A stretch of 64,000 bases of DNA from assembly GCA_002104905.1 (NCBI GenBank), contig MCFE01000409.1, positions 1 to 64,000 on the forward strand, read 5' to 3'. A program made the translations under genes and the position numbers. The first letter of the stretch is position 1. Each line of letters starts with the position of its first letter. The notes under the pieces were generated by a model. That model did not search any database and was not told the DNA's origin. It saw nothing but the letters and a program-made list of their open reading frames with translations. The DNA comes from Basidiobolus meristosporus CBS 931.73. Its lineage: Eukaryota > Basidiobolomycota > Basidiobolomycetes > Basidiobolales > Basidiobolaceae. This document shows, piece after piece, positions 33,576-46,104 of the stretch.

Positions 33576-36500
33576 ATGACTTCTACCAGCAAACAAAGCA
33601 ATACCAACATCTTCCCTGTAAAGGAGAGGTTTGATGGGAAGAACTACAGACTTTGGAGAATCAAGATGCAGATCCACCTTGAGGAAAGAAAGCTTTGGAA
33701 CATAGTAACAGGAAAGGAAGTTGAGCCCAAAGGAACAGCAGAAGATGTGGAGAAGTTTCAAGAGAAGGAGAGAAAGGCCTTCAATGCAATATGCATCAAT
33801 GTGCAAGACTCCTTCATTGGACAAATCCTTGCCTCAAATACTGCCAAAGCAGCATGGGAATCCTTAGAGAAGATCTTTAGAGCAAAGTCAGTACCAAGCA
33901 AGCTTTATTAGAAACAAAAGTTCTTCAACATGAGAAAAAAGCCAGATGATGACATGCTACAACTCATTACCAGAATGGAGACACTTGCAGAAGAACTTTA
34001 CAGTATTAATGCTGGTGTAGATGATGAAGAAAAGATACTCTGTCTGCTTTGCAGCCTACCAGACAAGTATGAGCCACTTATACTTTCTTTTGAAAGCAGA
34101 GAAGACAACTTGACTTTAGACTATGTCAAAGGAAGACTTCTCCATGAAGAACTCAGACAAAATGATCAAGCAGAGAAAATTGAAGGTAATGCTTTATTCA
34201 GTTCAGAAAGGCATACAGAAAAGAAGGGAAAGCAACAAAACCAAAGAAAACCTGGCTGCTGTAACTACTGTAAGAAGCCAGGACACTGGGCAAGAGAATG
34301 CAAGAAGAAACAAGCAGACAAAAAACAGAAACTAGAGCAGGCAAACCATATAACTACTGATGAACAGTTATTTGTCACTGTACAAGAGAGTGCAAGTAAC
34401 CAAATTAATGAATGGTTTATTGACTCTGGAGCATCACAGCATATTTGTGGTATAAAGGATTGGTTCAGCAACTTAAAGACAACTCCCATAAAAAAGGTTT
34501 ATCTGGGAGATAACTCTGCATTGGAAGCTGCCGCCAGTGGGTCTATGCAACTAAATAAGAGTGATAACTCAGGAGCAACAACAGCAAAGCTGACTGACGT
34601 ACTCTATGTACCTGGAATAGCTAAGAACCTACTCTCAGTCAGTAAAGCAACTACTCAGGGACTGAAGTTTGTTTTTACTAAGCTGAGCTGCTCAATATTG
34701 AGTGAAAATGGACAAAAATTAGCTTTGGGAATTAGAGATCACAATATATACAAGTTACAATGCAAGATCATTGTACCTGAGTATGTCAACATTGCTGAAA
34801 CTGATGAAACCAACTGGGAGACGTGGCATAGGAGGCTAGGACACATAGGGGAACAGAAAATGAGCCAATTGGTGAAAAATCAGCTTGTTTTGGGCCTAAA
34901 ATACTCAATTCCAATCAAATTGAATGTTTGTAAGGGATGTTCATATGGCAAACAAGCTAGGCAACGTTTCAAGAGCTCAGAAGGCATCAATACCACCAAA
35001 ACATTGGCTATTGTACACTCAGACATATGTGGCCCCATGAGAACAGTGTCCTTTGGAGCCAAGAGATACTTAATGACGTTTATTGATGACAAGACAAGAT
35101 ATACATGGGTGTACTTCCTCAAAACAAAGGATGAAGCTTTAGAGACGTTTAAGCACTTCACAAACATGGCAGAGATACAAACTGGGTGTAAATTGAAGGT
35201 ACTACAAAGTGACAATGGACGAGAATACTGCTCAAAGGAGTTTGCAAAATACTGCTTGTCTACTGGTATACTCCACAGCAAAATGGAGTAGCAGAACGTT
35301 CAAATAGAACAATAGTAGAGATGGGAAGATCAATGCTATATGATAAGGGAATGGACTACAAGTTTTGGGCTAAATCTGTTGCTACTGCTGTATACATCAA
35401 GAACAGATGCCCAACAACAGCACTACATGATTCTACACCCTTTGAAGCATATACAGGCAAAAAACCAGATCTCCAGCACCTCAGGATCTTTGGCAGTGAT
35501 GTTTTTTATCACATACCTGACAAAAAACGCTCAAAGTTGGAACCAAAGAGTAGAAAAGGGATCTTTCTTGGGTATTGTGAAGATACTAAAGGGTATAGAG
35601 TGTATGATGGCAAAATTCAGAAGCTGATCAAGAGCAGGGATGTTGTATTTGAGGAGAATTCAGATTAGAAAGCCACAGAAATCATTGGCCAGCTGCCTGA
35701 TGATGCAATCAACACAAATGAAGAAGATGCGTACCAAATCCAGCCAGAGATGGAAGATACTTCTACCAGTTCCAGATCAGAACAGATTATCCCAATTAGG
35801 AGATCTACCAGAATAAGAAATGCCCCTGGATCCTGGTGGCAGACATCCAATGATCATGAAGAAGCTTATCTTGCCTAATGTGCCAAACCTCAGAATCTGG
35901 AACAGGCAATGAAAGGTCCAGATGCTACTAAGTGGCAACAAGCCATGCAGGAGGAGTACCAATCACTGATCAAGGCAAAAACGTGGGAACTAGTAGATTT
36001 ACCAAAAGGAAAAAGCCAATTGGATGTAGATGGGTCTACAAGATCAAGATAACCTCGATGGTGCCGTTGATAAGTACAAGGCTAGATTGGCAGCTAAAGG
36101 CTATTCCCAGATCCAGGGACTAGATTTTAAGGAAACATTTGCTCCGGTTGCCAAGTTTAACTCTATTAGGACAGTTCTAGCCCTGGCAGCTGTACACAGT
36201 CTAGATCTACACCAAATGGACGTCAAAACAGCCTTTCTAAATGGGGATTTGCAAGAAACTATATATATGGAGCAACCAGAAGGTTTTACCGATCCAAAAA
36301 GCCTCCATAAGGTGTGCAAACTTAGAAAATTGTTGTATGGGCTTAAGCAGGCACCCAGAGCATGGTATAACAAGATTGACACATATCTAGAGGAAATTGG
36401 GTTCTCTTGTAGCACTGCAGATCACAGTATATATGTGAAACAGCTCAAAAGGGGTGTGACCATCCTAGTTCTTTATGTGGACGACCTAATTATAGCCACA

Positions 36501-37463
36501 AGTGATCAAGAGGCACTTAAACAGACAAAATCAGATCTCTTCAGCAAGCTTGAGATGAAAGATCTTGGAAAATTGAGCTATTTTCTTGGAATTGAGGTCA
36601 CATTTGACATACCTACGCAGAAAATTGTGCTGAATCAGTCTAAGTACATCAGGGACATTCTTAGACGCTTCAAAATGGAAAATTGCAAGCCTGCAGCAAC
36701 CCCTATGGACAATAACCTGAAATTAAGCAAATCTCAGCCAGTTATAGATGAAAACGGTTCAAATATGGACCAAAACTTTCCCTATCAATCAATGGTTGGT
36801 AGCCTAATGTACTTGATGGTGTCTACACGTCCAGATATTGCAGTAGCAGTTGGAATAGTCAGTCAATTCATGCAGAATTATGGTTCAGATCAAATTGCAG
36901 CAGTTAAGCGGATTTTCAGATATCTACAAGGTACCATAAATATGGTACTGGAATACTCTGGAGCAGCTAATAGGCAAAAACTTGATGGTTATAGTGATTC
37001 AGATTGGGGTAGGGATCTGATTGACAGACGCTCTACTACAGGCTATGTATTTCTTTATGCTGGTGCAGCTATTACTTGGAATTGCAAGAAACAACCAACT
37101 GTGGCACTATCTACAACTGAAGCCAAATATATGGCTGCATGTCAAGCAACTAAGGAGGCTATATGGCTACAAAAATTATTCAAAGACTTAGGTTTTAATT
37201 CAGGTGAACCAACATGTATTTACAAGGATAATCAAAGTTGTATCTCATTAGCTAGAAATCCTACTAATCATGCCAGAACTAAGCACATTGATATACAGCT
37301 TCACTTTGTGAGGGAAGCTGTAGAAAATAACTTAGTGGAGCTGGTTTTGCCCAACTGACAAAATGGTGGCAGACATATTGACAAAACCACTAGCTAGGCA
37401 ACAGTTTGAGATCCTTAGAGAGAAATTGGGATTAAGAAATTATTTAGTTGGGGGGGAGTGTTG
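33576..37463 (+). pseudogene. Copia-2a gag-pol polyprotein, few lesions
   Basis: Start ATG 33576. Order: Gag (RFDGKNYRLWRIKM), CCHC knuckle (CNYCKKPGHWARECKK, ~34260-34305), protease (FIDSGASQHICG, ~34415), integrase finger (HRRLGHIG...CKGCSYGKQ), core (VHSDICGPM; LQSDNGREY), RT with intact YVDD (36474-36485), RNase H and a C-terminal tail reaching into the LTR. Lesions: TAG at 33909 and at 35666 (both readable as CAG-to-TAG), a small deletion with frameshift near 35265, TAA near 35876, frameshifts near 36030-36050 and near 37345. The RNase H catalytic region has TTEAKY in place of TEAEY. Copia pol would otherwise be one continuous frame of about 1,290 codons. Confidence 0.93.
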
Positions 37464-39200
37464 AAATATTGGACTATTTGGTATCATTCAGCAGCTAAAT
37501 ATTTATTTAACAATTCTAGGCTAGTCTTAGTCACTGTAGGACTCATTTACTGCCTTAACTTTGCCACTTTCTCCAGATATATGATCTTATGATTATTCCC
37601 CTATAGTCAGGATCAAATTAGCACTATTACCAAACATTATGTACTAACCCTGAAACTGTTACAGAATGCTCCTGAAAATTGAGAAACCCTCCCTACTTAG
37701 TGCTGCAGCTGTATTACTTCTACAAAAGTATAAATACTGAGCTTCTTTATGAATAAGTAACAGTTCAACTATTATCACTATTTCTTGATAAGTTCCTTAT
37801 ATCCAAATCACTTCTTAAATTGCAACAGATACTTCTATAACAGTACCAGACTGTACTAGTAACCTTGTGCAAACTCAGTTGAGTGAGTTTGAGATGCCTT
37901 TAGGCTCCCCCAGCCTTCTTAGTATGGCATGCAGAGTGATAGCTCTGAAGAAGCAGTCTCATTGACGCATTGTGTGGATATCTTCCCTAACAACACTTCA
38001 CTGCATGAGCCTGGCAGAATTCCATTATGCAATGAAACAGCATCCATGGAAAAAATGTCAACAATACTTTATGGAGTTAAGTAAGCCATGTAATCCATCT
38101 TCTGCTGAATGATGTGATTTTGTGACTAGATAAGTGGTGCAATTCCACTGATATCAGTAATGATGGCTTTGGGGATTTACTGCTGCTTCTTGCTAAAATT
38201 GTGCAGGGATGCAACTTACCATGTACAGAATATAAATGGACAACAGTCATGTGGCTGGCAGCATATGAACCAAAGACTCTCCTGATATCTGCAAGTGTTG
38301 AATGTTACGCAGCATTTACATCAGAAAATGCTGCCACTGTAGGGTATCCAACTTGTCAGGATTGACCACTATTGGGGGAAACATTGCTCATACTCAAGAT
38401 ATACTCCATTAGTACCCCATCTAAAGAAGCTCATGCAGTCCAACAAATTTTGTGAAGTTATATTGTGTCTCACTCAGTATTAATCAAGCACAAACATATA
38501 CAATAATACAATGGCAAACATTACAAACAGCTATGAAGTAAGGGCTACTTTAAAGGTATCGGACCATACCTGTGCCTTGGCATTTGATGGATTCTGATTA
38601 AACAAGTAATCTACCATCAAATCCTTCTAGCCACTGATGTTCATCAACCTGAAGCTGCTGCCTCTCTTGTGGTATTGGAGCAGAAAGCTGATGGTAGTCT
38701 CACTGGTATCTGGAAGTAAACCACTGCCTAACCTGGATAGCTACCTATATCCATTCCTGGATGCATTTTGTATGCATTTGAGTAGAGTAACAGTAAATGG
38801 CCATTGTGTCAATGCACATATTATTATCTACATTGAAACTACCCCAGCCATCAGCAAGATAGCCAGCTTTTCAGGACACAATGGATGGTATTGCTGTCAA
38901 ATGTGTGAGATCCTGGTTACCTACTCCATAACCTACACATATTATTAATGCCTAAACACCAATGCTAAGAATTTCATGTTTCCAAAGAGAGAATTTACAG
39001 TTGTCAGCATGTAACTGCAGCAAAGTAGGCAAGCTATAAGTCATTGGCTGGAATATGAAATTAATCAGAAATTGGAGTTTTGCAACATAGCAGGTATCTA
39101 TTGGAGCAAAAACTCTTCACTGAGAGCAATGAATTTGCTTTTTGACAATATCCCTATTCTGATGACCAAGTGGTACATAAGGTGTTTCAACCTAAATAAG

Positions 39201-41692
39201 CCCTATGAAAAGTAGTTTGGTCCTGCAGGAGGATCCAATCTGCATCAGCCCTTAAAATCCCAAGAGGAAACTGCTTTATATGTACAAGCTTGAAATTAAT
39301 GACCATCTACACAATCTTATGCCAGGATTACAACAGCACTTGGCAAACTTTACAGCCAAGTAAAGTTAAAAAATATAATGCTATATGTATACTATTTTGC
39401 CAAGACATGCTAGCACTGTTGCAGACTTAGTGCACACCACAACTATATGAGTGGATCTAGCTGGCCACTACATCCAATTGCCTGCTATGCCAAATATTTA
39501 ATGGTGTTTTGACAGCCTCATTGTGGGCCTCTGATGGTATTATTTTGGTGGTATGGCAACCTACATCTAGATATATATGATGCTACTGTTTCAATTTACC
39601 AAATGGTATTACCTTTTTCAACTTCCCCTTGCCCAATTTATATATTCCACTGTAGAATATCACTCTTTATTTGCTTACCCACTACTACCTTTTAGTATTC
39701 CTTGGACAGTTCAAATCAAAAAATACCATAGCCTCCTGCTTACCTCCACAAAAATGCACAGCTGCCACAACTGACATACTGCTATCACCTCAACTTTATG
39801 TCTTTTTAGTGTGATACTTGAAAAGTTGCCATATACCTGGCATTGCTGGTAACGTACATATCTTGCAAACATATGCATTGTTGCTGCAACTTCTGCCATG
39901 AGTACCTCCTGAATATCTGCAAAAAACCTTTTGGTATTTTGCCAATATATTCCTTCTCCCTGCTGGATTCTAGTCCCCCATATAGGTGTGCTCTGGCTCT
40001 TGTTTGTGTGAATTTTGTATTGAATAGTGTAGAAATTGGCTTGTGACCAAGAGAACACTGACATACTTTAGTAGAGTTTTCCTAATAAAATTAGTGCTTG
40101 TTGCACTCAGCCTAACTCTGAGTTACCTAACTATGTTGCAATTTAAGAGGTGATTTGGATATATGGAACTTATCAAGATATAGTGATATTAGTTGAACTG
40201 TTGTTTATTCATAAAGAGAATCAGTATTTATACCTTTGTTGAAGTAAAACAGCTGTAACACCAAGTAAGGAGGGTTTCTTAACAATCAGGAGTATTCAAT
40301 AACAGTTTCAGGGTTAGTACATAATGTTTGGTAAAAAGTGTTAATTTGATCTTCACTATAGGGGAATAATCATAGGATTGTAGATGTGAAGAAACTGGCA
40401 AAGTTGAGGCTGCAAATAAGTTCTACAGTGACCAAGATTAGTCTAGAATTGCTAAGTAAATTTTCAGCTGCTCAATGATACCAAGTAGTCCAGTATTTCA
40501 ACAAACTGAGTACCCATGCATTGGGGCTGCTTAGCTTCTTAATGCCATAGACCAAGCTGTCTTCCTGTACACATCTGTCTGCAGTATTTTCCAACTCTTC
40601 CAGGCTGTCCTCCATGTGCCAACTCATCACATCCATGACTTGAAAATAATATTATTGATGAGATTGGGATATGGTAGTACCTGCAACTTGACTTGTCTTC
40701 CTTTCTTCCCACACATCCACTCTAAAGGAAACTTCCAATAGGTGAAGCAAGGTCCAATATTCTCAACACACCTAGCAAGATCAAGTAGCAAATGGATACA
40801 GTTGTGGCAGAGATCTCTGCAATCAGCTTTATGTTTGTAGTAGAGTCACTCAAATCCCACCACAAACTCTTTGCAGAAAAGCTGTAGGTGTGTCAAGTTG
40901 GCATTGGTGATATGCTTTGGGATAGATATTTCTACTATGTCCACATATGACTCCCTATGCTTCCAAGGTACTCTTAGTAGAAATGTCTTCCAGAAGCCAC
41001 TTGAGTAAATAAATAAGCAGATCATCCTGTCTGTGCACTTGAATTATTGCATATGTGTATGCATGTTGATTGGAGTGCATGAGAAGTACTTAGGGTAGCA
41101 GATACTCCGTAATATCTTGCTAATTCTTTGAAATTTCTCAGGCATCTCAATAGGCTCATTTTGCTTGAAATGCTCCATGTACAACTTGGTCATAGTACTA
41201 GGATATTGTTGAAAAGCAAACACATTATTCTCAGCAAAAAGCTTTTGCTTCAACAGATACCCTCCATCTTTAATATCTCTGGTTTCCTATTGATTCCATA
41301 TTTCAGCCAATGGCTTGGAGCTTGCCAACTTTGCTGCAATTGTATACTTCTGTATGTTTTCTCTGTGGAAGGATGATGTGTCTATTACTGATTTTGGGAA
41401 ATAGTAATGTGTCAGGTATGCAGTAAGCTCCATGGATCTTGCACATTTGACAGCAATACTGCCCATTGTGCCCAGTAAAGCCAGCTATCTTGATGATGGT
41501 TGGAGTATTACCAATGCAGATAATAATATGTGCCTTAATACAATGGCTGTATACTGTTTTCCCAATTAAAAGCATATAGACTCATCCAGCAATGAATACA
41601 GGTAGCTATCCAAGTTGGGCAGTGATTCAGGCCCAGATACCAGTGAGACTACAATCAGATTTCTGCTCCACTATAATAAAATCCCTATAAGA
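39201..41692 (-). pseudogene. T2-3 transposase, C-terminal and central part
   Basis: Leftward remnant with a relatively intact tail at 39711-40064 (FYTIQYKIHTNKSQSTP, EGIYWQNTKRFFADIQEV), the C-terminal conserved block at 40700-40860, EMPEKFQRISKILRS (41044-41253) and GNTPTIIKIAGFTGHNGQYCCQMCKI (41400-41510). Interrupted by a solo Copia-2 LTR and cut at 41692 by T2-4. Confidence 0.78.
40134..40503 (-). mobile_element. Solo Copia-2 LTR
   Basis: 370 bp, reverse complement of the Copia-2a LTR (TGTTGCAATTT...TATTTCAACA), flanked by AACTA (40129-40133) and AACTG (40504-40508), a 5-bp duplication with one G/A difference. Product of LTR-LTR recombination. Confidence 0.88.
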
Positions 41693-41973
41693 AATTATTT
41701 TGATGATCCCATAAAAAGGCTGTCACAAGTTTAAAGTCCCATGAGTAAGAGGTACTGATCCTGTCAGAACACTGTGCATAGACCATTGAGAAATAATTTC
41801 ACCCCAGATTTCACAAAAAAACTTACGCAAAATTTTTCATCATATCAATATATTAGTGGCTTTTGATGGGTTTCATGTCAATTTGCTTACTCTATGATCC
41901 CAGACACTTGACCACCTCCTATGTTTGTGTGCACTGATTGGCTATTGCCTCTTGTTCACACTTGTTACTTACT

Positions 41974-42707
41974 AGACTTGTTCCGTTGGATAGTGCAACA
42001 TTGAGCCATGAGTGCCAAATGATGCCATAGTGTGCCAGAGAGGCCAGTTGAGCCTCTACCTGGCCACAGAGTGTGAAACATAGCTCCGCATCTTCATGCA
42101 AAGCAGCCCCTGTGTTTCACCCATTGTGTTGGAGAAAATCCATTTTTTGACCTTTTTTTTTGGATCAATGTTGTGCAGGATGTATTAGAGCACAAGCAGA
42201 TTGAAGATATGCATCTGGTACTCAATACCCATGGCACTCTGAATCTAGCTCCTGTAGCTTGTATCATGTCACAAAAATGAATGGCACTATCTTGGTCCAC
42301 TGGTTCTATCTGGCACTATATTTAAATATTAGCCCTAAAGTAAGATCTATATAAAGCACTTATAGTGCGAGATAGAACCAGTGGACCAAGATAGTGCCAT
42401 TCATTTTTGTGGCATGATACAAGCTACAGGAGCTAGATTCAGAGTGCCATGGGTATTGAGTACCAGATGCATATCTTCAGTTCTCCTGTGCTCTTACACA
42501 TCCTGAGCTACATTGATCCACAAAAAAAGGTTGAAAAATGGATTTTCTCCTGCGCAATGGGTGAAACAAAGGGGCTGCTTTACATGAAGATGCAGAGCTA
42601 TGTTTCACACTCTGTGGCCAAGTATAGGCTCACTTGATCTCTCTGGCACACTATGGCATCAATTGGCACTCATGGCTCAATGTGGCACTATCCAAAGGAA
42701 CAAGTCT
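41974..42707. mobile_element. 734-bp fold-back DNA element, copy 2
   Basis: Same length and termini as 3469-4202 (AGACTTGTTCCGTTGG...GGAACAAGTCT), with an exact 3-bp duplication ACT (41971-41973, 42708-42710). Arms of roughly 340 bp are imperfect inverted repeats around a loop near 42320-42360. Inserted between the end A and accessory stop codon of T2-4. Confidence 0.9.
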
Positions 42708-42751
42708 ACTGACTCAACCATTTCTCTTACTTTTTATGTGTACATATTAAT

Positions 42752-45700
42752 TTATTTTCATTAACACTTCAGTTGTGCCTCAATTGCCAATTGCTTTGAC
42801 CTACACAAGTCCCTATACCCTACACCAGCATCAAGTCAAACCTCACCATTAACAAGTAACTCTGTTAAAATCCACCACTCAATAAGTATTTCTGCAGTAG
42901 CACTCTGTTTTCATGACTCCAGCAGGAACCCAACAGCTTTATGCCACTGTTCATTCACTAGTTCCCACACATCCTGGCCTTCAGCTGGCACTGCAAGGTC
43001 TTGCACCTCATCTGCCAGCCTTTGCAATGAATCCTTACAATATTTAAGTGCATTTTCTTGAGCACTGCTCTTGAACAGGTGCTGCAGCCTCTTGGTGTGC
43101 CTATTAATGTTCCAAAATTCCACTGAAAGCATTGTGATAGTCTTTAGAGTTCTTGATGTTGTAGCCCTGTCTGTCAGTAGGATCTCCACTCTGTCAAGAA
43201 TGGTGAATATTGAGGCTGTGGTAGACAAATTGCCTTTTTTTTGTAAACTCATGTACCTTGCTGGAGAGTAGTTTGACTTCCTGTGCTGTGGTGGGGTCAC
43301 AGTGACACCCACTGACAGATGTGCTCATTCACATATTTTCTACTTCCCTATATCTCTACTACACTTATTTTAGTTTTATCCCACTTGTCTTACCTGATCA
43401 GTACTATCCCATAAGCTGGTTGACTATCACATCTACTTACCTTATTGTATAAGTTATCCCTCACTTTATGTAAGATTACTAGCTGTAAGTGCTTCTATAT
43501 TAAGCAAGTACCCACGCCAGTACCTGTGACATATGATCAACCCGTGTCACCATCCCTATCATTTTTGCACAATGTATGTTATCCGTATGTTACACAAGTT
43601 TCATAATACTAATTCCTGATTGGTTGGATGTGCTGTGCCTCTTAGAACCTTCTGGCACCTACTTAGAATACTCTTAGCTCATTCCAATGTCATCAGGATT
43701 TTTATTGATATCCGGACCTTCAGGAATACCATGATTAGTAATTACTTAGTCAGTAAGAAGAGTATATAAAGGACACCATCCCTCAACAATAAATTATCAT
43801 CCCTTTTATCAATATACCAACTTGTTGATTAGTGTGATCACTGCTACCTGAACTTCCAACCCCAGCCCACAGGACACTCCCAGGAAACCATGCTGACAGC
43901 CAACTGACCTTAGAGGCACTACTTGTAAGGAATACTCTAAGTAGGTATCTTTTATTATATCTGATTCCTTCCCAACTTTGTTCTTGTACAGGCAAAGATA
44001 CCTTTCTGTCTTTGTAACTATTGGCCACAGCTGCATTCTTATCAAGTCCCTGCTGGTGAAGTTTACAGTTGTTTTGACTTTGGAAGCTTTAGTACATTGT
44101 CATCTCAAAGGATGCTGAACACAGCACATACTTTTGTTAAGACACCAACTAAGTTGGGGATTGTAGCTCAATAGCTTTCCCTTGACAAGCTTGTGGTTTT
44201 ATTTCCCTTCACATTAGATTAGAGACAGAACCCAAGTATTCCTAGCAAGCTTTTGCCAGAGGTTATTGAACCCAGTGAATGCCCCACACAGAAAACACCT
44301 GAGTAGTGTTGGATGTATCTCTCCCTTTTACTTGTACACTACCACAGCACATCCAATTCCTGTGAAAACAGCTGTTTTCTTGTTGGTAATTCTTCTTGGT
44401 TATGACGGGATTTGGTGTGTTCCAGGCTTACAGCATTAACTGGCAAGAACTGCATTTTTCTGTACACTTTCCTGTCTCAGGCTTGGGTAGACACTTCTCC
44501 CTCTGCCTTTTCCTTTATCACAGCCAGGTCTTTCACTGTTACTTTGTCTGGGTGCATCTTGTAATGAACTACATTTTCTCCTTGATAAATTCTGCTCTGA
44601 TGCATCTGTTTTGACCTTCTTGTACCTTGCTAGCACTCTCCTGACAATGTGACCTTTTTTGACCGCTTGTTTTGAGCTCCAAGCTGTAGTTGTGACTAGC
44701 TCCTCAGAAAGCCACTGGTTTTTATCAGTGCCAGCTCATTCAATGCTACTTTGACTGAGTGCTTCCTGAGTGGTACTATGCTTTCTCCTTTGTAAATGTT
44801 GTGCTGGTGCATCTATGCCTGCCTGCTTGTCTCTTATGGGCACTCTTTCAGCTAACTGATATCTCTTTGACACTTCTTTGGAGATTTTGGCCCTGCTTTT
44901 AACAGGCTCACAAGGAAGCAGCTGTTTTCTAGCCATGGTGCCCTTGTTCTTCTGCCTTTGATAGTTTCTGCTGCTCTCAATATACTTTCTTAGTATTCCA
45001 ATGCTGGCCCAAAATCTGTTTGCCCATTTGAATCCAGGATAATGCACATGGAGCAAGTCAAGTGCATTTTGCTTGGCCTTGAGTTCCTGACAGTCCCATG
45101 GGATGCTGGCCATAAGGTGAAGGCATGCCATACTTCTGGCAGCCTCTTGAATATTAGCCTACTCTTTATTAATGCACTCAACTGCATTACAGATCTTCAT
45201 GTCTATTGATCATTAGGCTTTGATATAAGCACTGCATTGTCTCCCACCCATGCTGTGGTAGGTTTTTCTGTGGGCTTTATCATTGGGCATGGCTGTTAGC
45301 TTCAAAGACTCTTTGTTGTTCCTCTGTTGTTACATTGGGAAATGGATCAATTCTTGGCTGTGACATTGAGCTACTTGAGTTCCTTCCTTACAGCACAGAT
45401 ACTGCTTTCTCTACCTGGGATATTGATTGCTCTGCACATATTTTCTGCTCATACGTTTTCAGGACTAACTTCTAATTTCTCTGGGCCAGTGCATCTATCT
45501 CATTAACCACTGCACCTAATTGCTTCATTAATGCTTTGGAATGAGCTGACAACATACTTACTAATATGGGTGGTGGTGATGTTTTTATGGCCACATGCTG
45601 GTCTTTAACTGAAGGTACTGCACTTGCCACACTCACATCTGCCTGAGCATTATGGTCTGCTTGCAGCTCCACAGAAGCTCTCAGGTGCCTACTTGACAGA

Positions 45701-45882
45701 AAGCCTGAGGAGTCTGCATTGTTACCTTCAGTGAGCACACTGTTAACTTGGTCTTTTTTGGATATAGCCCTGCTTGTGGCACTGAATGTCAAAGCAAGCT
45801 GTTGTCCAGCCATTCTTCTGCTGCTGTCAGCAGTGAGGCTTGGTTGGGAATCAGACAACTTTGCTTTATTCTTTGGTGGCAT
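42752..45882 (-). pseudogene. T2-4 accessory gene (copy vi), N-terminus to C-terminus, split by Gypsy-2 LTR
   Basis: Starts ATG at 45880-45882 (MPPKNKAKLSDSQPS) and reads leftward through QQLALTFSATSRA, SPPPILVSM, coiled-coil, a stop after ALAQRN (45472, probably CAG-to-TAG), RPI-x-AWVG, LDLLHVHYPGFKWANRFWASIGIL (45000-45060), two or three tandem modules (44930-44450), then after the LTR a C-terminal domain (MLSVEFWNINRHTKRLQHLFKSS...VPAEGQDVWELVNEQWHKAVGF, 43312-42911). It ends near 42752. With copies ii and iii it shows a conserved length of roughly 850-950 residues. Confidence 0.75.
43287..44346 (+). mobile_element. Gypsy-2 solo LTR
   Basis: 1060 bp, TGTGGTGGGGTC...CTACCACA, matching the LTR at 22443-23508 along its whole length, including GAGTATATAAAGG (~43757) and CAATAAATTATC (~43783). 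No internal sequence. The flanks (TGTGC and GCACA) do not give a clean direct duplication. Confidence 0.85.
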
Positions 45883-46104
45883 ACATATGGAAGTGAGTCA
45901 AGCCAAAGGGGAAATAGTGATACATACAAGTGGGTATGTGGTAACACAACTTTGTTTACAATGCTTGTGATGGAGGGTCATCATTGAATTCTACATTCAT
46001 GTAGGTGCAATGTCTCAAATACAAGACTGCCTTAAATTTATATGAGTACTGACCAAACAGTGATTTAACAGCATTACATTTTAAAAGGCCAAACTGTTTG
46101 CCCT
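45883..46104. promoter_or_regulatory. Divergent T2 promoter region (T2-4)
   Basis: About 220 bp between accessory and transposase starts. CATACATATGGAAGTGAGTCAAGCC lies next to the accessory ATG and has counterparts in the other T2 copies, making CCATATRTATG a shared motif. Confidence 0.5.

Larger units (their letters stand above)
33171..37827 (+). mobile_element. Copia-2a: complete Ty1/copia element, youngest coding copy in the window
   Basis: LTRs at 33171-33539 and 37459-37827, both 369 bp, differ at about 8 sites by my reading (roughly 2%), nearly all transitions. Exact 5-bp duplication GATAC at 33166-33170 and 37828-37832. Primer site GGTTATGAGCCCC at 33540-33552; purine tract TGGGGGGGAG at 37449-37458. 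Inserted in a T2 transposase gene. Confidence 0.96.
32961..39200 (+). pseudogene. T2 transposase (copy with Copia-2a insertion)
   Basis: The N-terminal part 32961-33170 (TDKTTLMQHRKGREKRP, CFATQVIFDHSPV) is followed by Copia-2a and resumes at 37828-39200: SNDGFGDLLLLLAKIVQG, WTTVMWLAAYEPKT, LMVVSLVSGSKPLPNLDSYLYPF (38680-38760), TTPAISKIASFSGHNGWYCCQMCEI (38840-38910). Stops and frameshifts abound. It is cut at 39201 by the terminus of another T2 copy. Confidence 0.8.
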
